Assembly (NCBI GenBank): GCA_021781655.1
Contig: JAJXWJ010000004.1
Span: 18,515-82,514, forward strand
Source of the DNA: Bacillota bacterium
Lineage (GTDB): Bacteria > Bacillota > Clostridia > Clostridiales > Clostridiaceae
Direction: 5' to 3'
Length of the DNA stretch: 64,000 bases
Position numbers and translations under genes: made by a program. Below the pieces are notes generated by a model. The model was not told the origin of the DNA. It made no database searches and worked only from the letters and a program-made list of their open reading frames with translations. How positions within the stretch are numbered: the stretch's first letter is position 1; the number at the start of each line of letters is the position of its first letter. This document shows, in pieces, positions 57,714 to 64,000 of the stretch.

Positions 57714-58742
57714 CTACGCTAACCTACATTCTATTATTGAAAATCTCTCTTTTGTTAGCTTAATATCAATAACCTCTAAACCTGAAGCTAAAATTAATTT
57801 TTTAAATTGCTCTTTGTTTCTAAGCTTTCCAGCAGATAAAGTTAAAAATAGCAAATCTCTATAAATATCTTGAGGTGAATAATTATTGTCTTGCTCTATA
57901 GTTTCTATAATGATTAGTTTTGATTTATCATTCATTGAAGCACCAATATTTTTAAGAATATTTATTACTTCATCATCTTCCCAATCATTTAAAACCTTGC
58001 TTATTAAATATAAATCTCCACCAGCAGGAACCTTTTTAAACATATCTCCTGAAACTAATTCACAGCGCTTTTCTAATCCATATTGCTTAAGATTCGAATT
58101 TACTCTTTCGATGGTTGCCTTTTGATCGAACAATATACCTTTGCAGCTTTCATTTTTCTTAATAATTTCTGACAATATTTGTCCATTGCCACCAGCTACA
58201 TCTACTATTAATTTAAAATTAGAAAATGGATACTCAACTAATACTGTATCTAAATTAATCTTGCTATAGTTCTCCATAGCTTTATCCATAATTTTTAAAC
58301 AACTTGGATTTTCCTTGCCATATTCATACCAACTCACTCCATTAATTTTCTCAAAGGTTGATTTTCCTGTCTTTATGCTATAGGACAATGCCATCATGGA
58401 AGACACCAATTTATCATCCAACATATATTTTGCTAAAGGCTCAATAGATTTACCTTTGTTTCCTGCTGCAAATGCCTGTCCTCCATCAGAAAGCTTATAC
58501 ATACCTCCTTCTTCTTCAATTAATCCAATAAAAGCTAATGCCCTAATCAATCTTCTTAAAGCTGAAGCATCAACCTTTAACCTTTCTGAAAGTTGTTTAG
58601 CCGTATTAGATTCCTTTTTTAATTTATTAAAAAGATCAATCTCCATAGCTGCCTTAATTACAAAGGAAAAGGCATATCCAGTAACGGTCTGCATCACTCT
58701 CATCTGCGGTAACATTTTTTCCATCGACATATCATTATTCAT
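57714..58742 (-). CDS. SAM-dependent O-methyltransferase family protein (His-to-Asn site)
   Basis: This 342-residue protein belongs to the methyltransferase-2 family used in natural-product tailoring. Residues 1-100 form the dimerisation winged helix (ASALRRLIRALAFIGLIEEE). The SAM pocket is VDVAGGNGQILSEI near 165. The motif that usually reads LHDWxD and supplies the catalytic histidine is VLNDWEDDEV here, with Asn in place of His, so it may use another base or have an altered reaction. AAGGAG precedes the ATG. It is the first gene of the minus-strand cluster, and the LanM-like gene is divergent across a 291-base gap. An ester, enol or hydroxyl methylation of the product is a guess. Confidence 0.85.
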   Translation of the reverse strand: MNNDMSMEKMLPQMRVMQTVTGYAFSFVIKAAMEIDLFNKLKKESNTAKQLSERLKVDASALRRLIRALAFIGLIEEEGGMYKLSDGGQAFAAGNKGKSIEPLAKYMLDDKLVSSMMALSYSIKTGKSTFEKINGVSWYEYGKENPSCLKIMDKAMENYSKINLDTVLVEYPFSNFKLIVDVAGGNGQILSEIIKKNESCKGILFDQKATIERVNSNLKQYGLEKRCELVSGDMFKKVPAGGDLYLISKVLNDWEDDEVINILKNIGASMNDKSKLIIIETIEQDNNYSPQDIYRDLLFLTLSAGKLRNKEQFKKLILASGLEVIDIKLTKERFSIIECRLA

Positions 58743-58942
58743 TTAATTACTCCTTATCATTTTTTATTTGTTTTCATGAATATACTATCATCCCCTATAC
58801 ATTTATTTGTGCCATTAATAACAAAACACTTTTTTTATGTAATATGTGCAATCAATATAATTTATCTATATCAATAATTACATAAATAATTGAAAGTCAT
58901 TCTTTCTTAAAACCTATAATTTTCAACATAATAAATGCTTTC

Positions 58943-58970
58943 TTTACTAAAAAATAAGCGTATATTATAA
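58943..58970 (+). promoter_or_regulatory. Possible promoter of the LanM-like gene
   Basis: TTTACT (58943-58948) and TTATAA (58965-58970) are 16 bases apart in the AT-rich 291-base divergent gap, about 60-90 bases before the LanM-like start codon. Background matches are frequent in such DNA, so this is only a candidate. The rest of the gap shows no palindrome or repeat that I can support. Confidence 0.25.
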
Positions 58971-59033
58971 AAACTAATTTTTTTTAGATTATATGGTATA
59001 TTTACATTAACAAAATTCGAAGGTAGTGATTTT

Positions 59034-60659
59034 ATGATGATTAATTCAAAAAACAGAAAAAACTTAAGTTACCCTTATGAGACAACAAGAGATTTGAATA
59101 ATACTATTATTGCAAAAGGGTTATTTAATGAAGTGGTACAATGGATTAATGAAAAAAACGAAGATTTGCAGCTACATATAATACCAGATAATGTAGTTAA
59201 TATTGAAATAGAACTTAGTAATTCAAAGAATTACACCGAAGAATCGGAAAAAAACTTTTATTTTAGATCCGGTGAATTGCTAGCATTACTTTATATTTTA
59301 AATATTAAAAATATAAAAGCAGAACATATACTCGCTTCTGGTGAGTATCCAATAATAACTTCAAAAATAGAATTTGAAACTAATGTTTTTAACCAGCTAT
59401 TTTCTGCCAGCGAAGTGGCAAATTATATTATTAATAATTCAACTTACAATATTAATTTTTTACCTTATGATAAAATTGATAAAGCCGCAGAAAACCTTAA
59501 ATATATAAAAAAAGGCTTCTCCCTAATTTACAATATATCAGTTAAATATAAATACGATTTGATGGCATTACTAAAAACCTTAATACCAAATGATATTAAG
59601 TTAAATCTAATAGCTGGAAAAATACAAAATTTAAGCTTTAACGATATGAAGAGTCAATTGTTTTTTATAGACAAACGTTTTTCTAAAAACAATGATTACA
59701 AGTTATCGATAAAATTTTCAAAGGATAAAACTAATAAAAATATAGAAAAAGAAAAATTATTATCGATAGTTTGTAAAATTGGAGATTATATTATTGAAAA
59801 AAGTATAATTGGTTTTAAAGATTCAACCTTAGAAAGGACCTGGATAGATGAATGTAAGAAAGGAATTATAAAATCCATGGATAATAGCTTATTTTGCGGA
59901 AATAGTGGTGTAGCATTATTTCTAGCATATTTAGGAGAAGTAACGGATAAAAACTATTTTATATTTGCTTCACATGAAGCCCTTTATCCAGTATTACGAG
60001 CTATAGAACAAGAGGGTTTAGATACCTTCAGTTATTTGGATATTTTAGCTGTTTTTTATACTATACTGAAAATATATAATGTAACTCACGATATTAGGCT
60101 AAATTGCTTTATAACAAATAATTGCTATATGTTACTCCAATTTTTAAGAAAAAACACGATTTATTATGATATTTATAATATTAATATCACAAAAGAGATC
60201 GACAGTTTTGATATAGAAAACAGTGTTCCTTTAGAAAAATTATTAGGTCAAATATTATTTTTAGAAATAACATTATATAATAAATATGAGAACAAATTAT
60301 ACATTTACTTATCTTCCATGCTTTATAGTAAATTAATATTAAAATCAGATTATAATGACAACTTTATTATAGATAAAAAAATAGATGAACTTGTTAAATA
60401 TATTGTTAGCAAAGATATTTGCAGCAACCTTTATAAAATTTGCAGAGATTTGAACTTAATTAACTATGCAGCAAAGACAATAAATGATTCTTCTTTAAAA
60501 AATATGTCTATTAATACTTTAACTTTAATTATTAAAGAAATACTAGATAATTATAAGTCTAAAAAAATCAATTTATTTGACCAGCAAATTTCCTTCAAAA
60601 ATGGATTAGCTGGACTTGGTTATAACTTACTTAACTTTATAACCTTGTCAGAACTATAA
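59034..60659 (+). CDS. Degenerate LanM-like protein (lanthipeptide synthetase relic)
   Basis: This 541-residue protein has a recognisable core of class II lanthipeptide synthetases but about half their length (usually 900-1100). Residues 75-110 (SGELLALLYILNIKNIKAEH, then GEYPIIT) align with the kinase-like dehydratase stretch that normally reads DLHYEN and HGEYPVLIDLE. The catalytic Asp and His and the metal-binding Asp are replaced here. Near 290 GNSGVALFLAYLGEVTDKNY matches the start of the LanC cyclase domain and FKNGLAGLGYNLL its end, but the zinc ligands (WCYG and CHG motifs) are absent. The frame is intact with a GAAGGTAGTG site, so it seems to be kept as a protein. No lanthipeptide precursor gene is nearby. 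A non-catalytic role, perhaps binding or immunity, is a guess. Confidence 0.72.
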   Translation: MMINSKNRKNLSYPYETTRDLNNTIIAKGLFNEVVQWINEKNEDLQLHIIPDNVVNIEIELSNSKNYTEESEKNFYFRSGELLALLYILNIKNIKAEHILASGEYPIITSKIEFETNVFNQLFSASEVANYIINNSTYNINFLPYDKIDKAAENLKYIKKGFSLIYNISVKYKYDLMALLKTLIPNDIKLNLIAGKIQNLSFNDMKSQLFFIDKRFSKNNDYKLSIKFSKDKTNKNIEKEKLLSIVCKIGDYIIEKSIIGFKDSTLERTWIDECKKGIIKSMDNSLFCGNSGVALFLAYLGEVTDKNYFIFASHEALYPVLRAIEQEGLDTFSYLDILAVFYTILKIYNVTHDIRLNCFITNNCYMLLQFLRKNTIYYDIYNINITKEIDSFDIENSVPLEKLLGQILFLEITLYNKYENKLYIYLSSMLYSKLILKSDYNDNFIIDKKIDELVKYIVSKDICSNLYKICRDLNLINYAAKTINDSSLKNMSINTLTLIIKEILDNYKSKKINLFDQQISFKNGLAGLGYNLLNFITLSEL

Positions 60660-60778
60660 AATAGCACTGCCAATACACTCAAATACCAATAAAAATATAA
60701 CATAATATTACTCCAACTACAGAACTAATTATGTATTCGTATTTTAATTCCAATCCCATTCAACCAAATTTATTTACA

Positions 60779-60822
60779 AAGGTAAAACCTTGCAATCCGT
60801 TGAAATTGCAAGGTTTTACCTT
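60779..60822. terminator. 18-bp hairpin after the LanM-like gene
   Basis: A perfect 18-bp stem (60779-60796 with 60805-60822) closes an 8-base loop, with T-rich or A-rich flanks on both exits. It can terminate the LanM-like transcript. The same sequence, with changes, forms the terminator of the tRNA-Arg gene at 63592. Confidence 0.75.
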
Positions 60823-60831
60823 GATGCACCT
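60784..60831. repeat. Left direct repeat of tRNA-Arg 3' end (att-like)
   Basis: These 48 bases match 63591-63638 at 42 positions in the same orientation. The right-hand copy comprises the terminator and the last bases of tRNA-Arg (TGCACCT complementing AGGTGCA). Beyond 60831 there is no further tRNA sequence. The arrangement fits an attachment-site duplication flanking 60832-63590. Equally, it could be the remains of a lost second tRNA copy. Confidence 0.6.
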
Positions 60832-60945
60832 ATTGCATATTGAAATCAACCTACTGATTATGATATATTTAGTGTATGTGTAATATTTTACCTTGAAATT
60901 TTGTCACACAGTATTTAAACCAACTCCGACTATTCCAAGATATAA

Positions 60946-61515
60946 ATGCACAATATATTGGAGTTCTTTCCTATCTACAATATTCCAAAAGTATATGTAA
61001 TAATTTTAATGCTTCTTTTAATAATAGCCCTTATTTCAATTAGTTATCTTTGTGGCATAGATTTAAAAAAATTTAGTTTGAATATAAATATACAAGTATT
61101 TTTTTGTATCGTTTTAATCTTTTTATGTTATTTCGTACCTCTAAATTTTATATCAGGCACATTTGATAAAATTAAGTATTTCAACGTATATGATAAGAGT
61201 TTGATCCGTGAAATTTTGAATGGCTTTAAAAACTTGATTTACCCTGCTGCTCGTGAGGAATATTTATTTAGAGGGCTTTTGATATCTGGATTGTTATACC
61301 TAAATATGGATAAATGGAAAGTCAACATAATACAGGCAACAATCTTCGGAATAGTACATATATCTACTAATAAAAGTAACGGTTTAGGACTTACATGTGC
61401 AATACTTGCAACAAGTGCACAAATATTGATGGGCTATTTATTCGGAAAAGTTTTCTTTAAAACTAATTCTTTATTGCCAGGGATTATACTTCATATGTTA
61501 ATAGATACAGTGTAA
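60946..61515 (+). CDS. CPBP-family intramembrane metalloprotease
   Basis: This 189-residue membrane protein has about five hydrophobic segments and the three CPBP (Abi/Rce1-like) motifs: EEYLFRG near residue 105, FGIVHIS near 130, and HMLIDTV at the C-terminus. Members cleave within membranes; in Firmicutes many sit beside bacteriocin genes and act in self-immunity or peptide maturation. Here it lies inside the repeat-bounded segment, 286 bases after the LanM-like gene. The start is ATG at 60946 without a strong ribosome binding site. It is slightly shorter than most family members at the N-terminus. Confidence 0.8.
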   Translation: MHNILEFFPIYNIPKVYVIILMLLLIIALISISYLCGIDLKKFSLNINIQVFFCIVLIFLCYFVPLNFISGTFDKIKYFNVYDKSLIREILNGFKNLIYPAAREEYLFRGLLISGLLYLNMDKWKVNIIQATIFGIVHISTNKSNGLGLTCAILATSAQILMGYLFGKVFFKTNSLLPGIILHMLIDTV

Positions 61516-61579
61516 TTTAGAGAAACAATCATTGAAACATAAAATTATGAAAATTGTTTAACTATTACACTATAAGTTT

Positions 61580-61924
61580 TTATCCTTTGAGCTTTAATGC
61601 TATGTTTTCATACACTTCATCAGGAACAAAAAAGTCTCCTTTACCTGTGCCTAAAGCTATTTCATTTTTACTATATCCATCAAAGCCTATCCTTTTATTA
61701 TTATGTAACAACCTACCATCTCCATAGGAATTACTTAGCTCTATGCCCTTTAAAAATTTAATATTATACTCTTTAGCTGACTTTTCTGCTTCTAGTATGC
61801 CCTCGATACTATCGTGATCTGTAATGGCTATTGCCTTTATGTTTTTTTCATATGCTATTTTCATTATTTCCCTTGGGTTGTCGTAGCCATCTGAAACAAA
61901 TGAATGTACGTGCAAATCTACCAT
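61580..61924 (-). pseudogene. Truncated PHP-domain phosphoesterase
   Basis: The first 70 residues are a clear start of a PHP (polymerase/histidinol phosphatase) domain, with metal ligands in VDLHVHSFVSDG and ITDHDS and a third in KGIELSN. Normal family members are 240-290 residues, but this frame stops at 114. Residues 71-114 (starting GRLLHNNKRIGFDGYSK) do not look like PHP sequence, which suggests an internal deletion joining the start of this gene to another sequence. No strong ribosome binding site is visible. I treat it as broken. Confidence 0.65.
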
Positions 61925-62071
61925 ATTTTCAGCTGTACATGGTAAACTATCATTTCGTTATTTTTAGTGTTTTTTTGTATTTGTAAATCCCAAATAAAGC
62001 CCAATGGAATTTATGAATCATATAATTATTGAAAACTTCGTAGTTGCTCTAAATCGTTGATTTTTTCTCCA

Positions 62072-62791
62072 TTAATTATTTGTTTTATTATATTTATCCC
62101 AAATCTTATTATTACAATTCCAAAATCCAAAAAATTCTTCTTCATAAATAATAGCATCATAAATTGGTTTAAGAAATTTTATAATATTACTCATAACTTT
62201 ATCAAATTGAATGTCCTTAGCATTAATCTTCCTTAGAAACGCATTCCACATTTTAATTCTATTCTGATCATCAATAAATTTTTCTGAAATAATAGATTCT
62301 AAAGAATATATTTTAATTTTAGGTGACTTCATATCTAATAAAACAGGACATTCCATTATTTGTGCACCTGGAACAACAATGTCTCCAAATCCAATATCTA
62401 GTTGCACAATTGTTTTTTGCATTCTCCAAAAAACAATTAAGCTTTACTCTTACACCTTGATATTCTGCATCCTTTTTTATATCTTCTACATCAATTTTAT
62501 TTGAGTTAAAAACTAATCCATCATCGTCAATCTGAATTTTGCATATATTTGAAAATACCTTTCTAATACTTTCTTTATCATTTGATATTTGCTCTGCAAG
62601 CAAGTCTATATCTTTTGTAGGTCTACCTTTATATTCTGTTAGCATGGACATTAACAAACCGCCTTTTAATATAAATTTCTCACAATATTCCGATATATAT
62701 AATAGTAATATTGAATCAAAACTTCTTTTTGTGAAATACTTAAAAGTCTTGCTCTTACTGATACAGACATATCCTTTATTAGCTTACTCAT
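62072..62791 (-). pseudogene. AbiEii nucleotidyltransferase toxin, frameshifted
   Basis: Joining three frames gives a near-complete AbiEii toxin. It starts at ATG 62791 with GGAGG upstream, overlapping the antitoxin stop as ATGA. The first frame shift is near 62735; after it the core reads CEKFILKGGLLMS and then GRPTKDIDLLA, the nucleotidyltransferase signature. A second shift lies in the A-run near 62415, where one extra A separates CFLENAK from KTIVQLDIGFGD. The last frame runs to 62072. AbiEii toxins are GTP-binding nucleotidyltransferases of a type IV phage-defence toxin-antitoxin system. With two shifts no functional toxin is expected unless the shifts are sequencing errors. Confidence 0.75.
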
Positions 62792-63395
62792 ACAAGTACC
62801 TCCAAATACTCTTTAAGTATTTTTTTAACTCTACTAATGTCAGCATAGTTTATTAGTTTATTAAAATTTCTATCTTTTCTTTTTATATACTCATTTATAG
62901 CTTCTTTTACAATATCAATTCCTATTTTATTTCTATATCTAATACAATCACATATTGTTTTTTCCATATCATATATTCTAATTGTATGACCATCTACTTC
63001 TATATTAGTAATGCCCGTCTCTAGTTGGCTTTTTGAAAAATACAATAATTTAATTGGTGGATAATCTGGAATTATTAATTTACAACTTCTTTCTACTGCA
63101 ATTTCATATTGATAAGGATTAAAAGTTGTTAAATCATAATATGCTAGTGCAGAATAAGACACAAAACTCCTTTAGGCACTATTTTAGATACATCAACCAA
63201 TTCAAAATTGTATAGGAAATTATAATCTTCCCATTTATATACACCTGTTTTTATTTTTGAAATAACACCCGATTTCTGAAGGTTACTAATGTAGTATCTA
63301 TTTATTCCTTTACCTGATATTTCTTTTGTTGTAGCATAACCTTTATTATCAAAGAATATTTTTTCCTTTATTGTATCATTCATATTCTCACCCAT
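62788..63395 (-). pseudogene. AbiEi antitoxin/regulator, frameshifted
   Basis: Two overlapping frames (63395 to 63144, and 63162 to 62788) make one AbiEi-like protein of about 200 residues. The N-terminal winged helix (FDNKGYATTKEIS, INRYYISNLQKSGVISKI) breaks off after IVPKGVL, and the second frame continues with SYSALAYYDLTTFNPYQY. One missing T in the run near 63165 explains the break. The C-terminal part has IRIYDMEKTICDCIRYRNKIG, typical of the family, which represses its own operon and neutralises AbiEii. Its stop overlaps the toxin start (ATGA). Confidence 0.78.
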
Positions 63396-63590
63396 TTAAC
63401 AAATATACTGCAATATATTGAATATGAAGTAATTTTGTTAAATTAAATCATAAAAACTTTAATATTAATTTCAACAATATTAATTCTGTTTTTTTATTGT
63501 GTCTTATCCTATTGCTTTTGTCAATTTTTACATCAATAGTCTCTAAACAGTCTCCATTTTGATGTTTTAGTAAGCTTTGCGGAAAAGTCA

Positions 63591-63638
63591 AAAACCTTGC
63601 AATCCATTGAGACTGCAAGGTTTATCCTTGGTGCACCT
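63591..63638. repeat. Right direct repeat, overlapping tRNA-Arg 3' end
   Basis: This is the second copy of the 48-base sequence found at 60784-60831, with six differences. Its last ten bases are the 3' end of tRNA-Arg, the usual target of site-specific integrases. No integrase gene remains between the copies. Confidence 0.6.
63592..63623 (-). terminator. Terminator of tRNA-Arg
   Basis: AAACCTTGCA (63592-63601) pairs with TGCAAGGTTT (63614-63623). On the minus strand it lies just after the tRNA and runs into a T-run. Confidence 0.75.
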
Positions 63639-63705
63639 AAGAGGATTCGAACCTCCGGCCTGCGGTTTAGGAAACCGTCGCTCTATCCTGCTGAGCTATA
63701 GATGC
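63629..63705 (-). tRNA. tRNA-Arg, anticodon CCU
   Basis: The 77-base minus-strand sequence folds as a complete tRNA. The acceptor arm is GCATCTA with TAGGTGC, the D arm GCTC/GAGC, the anticodon loop TTCCTAA giving anticodon CCT, and the T arm GGAGG/CCTCT around TTCGAAT. CCA is encoded. It reads AGG codons, which are rare-to-moderate in such AT-rich genomes. The outermost anticodon-stem pair is an A-C mismatch. Confidence 0.95.
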
Positions 63706-63917
63706 ATACCGTTTACCATAGTATTTTATTACAAATACAAGTCAATGTCAATCATAAAAATCGTTCATACTATTCCTTCATGCTTTTTATATTAAAATCT
63801 CTTTAATAAACAAATCGTTCCTTGTTTTTAAATCTATAAAGTCACTACCGTTAAATACCAAAGGCTTATCAATACGGGTTTTAAACACTTACAAACAAAA
63901 TAAAATGATTCATAAGC

Positions 63918-63957
63918 ATCAGGAATGCCTATAATAAAGGGTTTCCTGATTTTTTTA
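63918..63957 (+). terminator. Terminator-like hairpin near the window end
   Basis: ATCAGGAA (63918-63925) pairs with TTCCTGAT (63943-63950), followed by seven T residues. No gene is visible on the plus strand upstream of it. The stretch 63706-64000 holds nothing else that I can support. Confidence 0.65.
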
Positions 63958-64000
63958 TTGTCAAATTTTCTTATGTTTATGTTGTATGGTGTTGTATTAT

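Noticed and set aside
58743..59033. Searched for a lanthipeptide precursor near the LanM-like gene
   Set aside because: No small frame with a Cys/Ser/Thr-rich C-terminus and leader is present in the gap or nearby.
63577..63795. 72-codon plus-strand frame with LRGFEPPACGLGNRR
   Set aside because: It is the antisense of tRNA-Arg; this is a well-known artefact frame.

Overview
The window looks like a chromosomal segment of a low-GC, motile, spore-former-type Clostridium (sensu stricto). The evidence is its very AT-rich DNA, strong GGAGG ribosome binding sites with occasional GTG/TTG starts, clostridial-type PTS and chemotaxis genes, an agr-type peptide signalling locus and a clostridial trans-AT polyketide assembly line. 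I cannot name the species.

Region 1 (1-10.3 kb) handles amino-sugar uptake and chemotaxis. A GntR/UTRA regulator and murQ run leftward. A GlcNAc-type PTS IICB gene and its IIA gene run rightward from a near-perfect sigma-A promoter whose spacer holds a NagR/DasR-like operator. A MITE-like inverted-repeat element sits between the two PTS genes. Three methyl-accepting chemotaxis proteins follow, two transmembrane and one soluble, interrupted by relics of an IS1182-type transposase and of an IS200/IS605-type right end.

Region 2 (10.3-17.5 kb) is a carbohydrate operon on the minus strand: lactose/cellobiose-family PTS IIA, IIB and IIC, then a GH2 glycoside hydrolase. It starts at a textbook sigma-54 (-24/-12) promoter and lies next to its likely activator, a LevR-type PRD/AAA+ protein.

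Region 3 (17.7-58.7 kb, all minus strand) is the main content. An agrBDCA locus lies directly downstream of a roughly 37-kb biosynthetic cluster. In transcription order the cluster encodes an O-methyltransferase, an ABC exporter (ATPase plus two ABC-2 permeases), a 58-residue membrane peptide, an NRPS (A-PCP-C-A-PCP-partial C), a free-standing malonyl acyltransferase, three AT-less PKS modules of identical layout (KS-DH-KR-ACP), a type II thioesterase, two half-size ABC exporters, a PKS-NRPS hybrid (KS-ACP-C-A-PCP-E-like) and an Sfp-type phosphopantetheinyl transferase. If the line is colinear, the chain is an unknown starter amino acid, glycine, three reduced and dehydrated ketides (a triene), one unreduced beta-keto unit, and glutamate. 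A beta-ketoacyl-Glu end could close to a tetramic acid. The glycine and glutamate calls come from reading the adenylation pockets by eye.

Region 4 (59-64 kb) is accessory. It carries a LanM-like protein that has lost its visible catalytic residues, a CPBP membrane protease, a truncated PHP-domain gene and a frameshifted AbiE toxin-antitoxin pair. The part from 60.8 to 63.6 kb is bracketed by two 48-bp direct repeats (42 of 48 identical), one of which includes the 3' end of a tRNA-Arg gene and its terminator. This suggests an old integration site.
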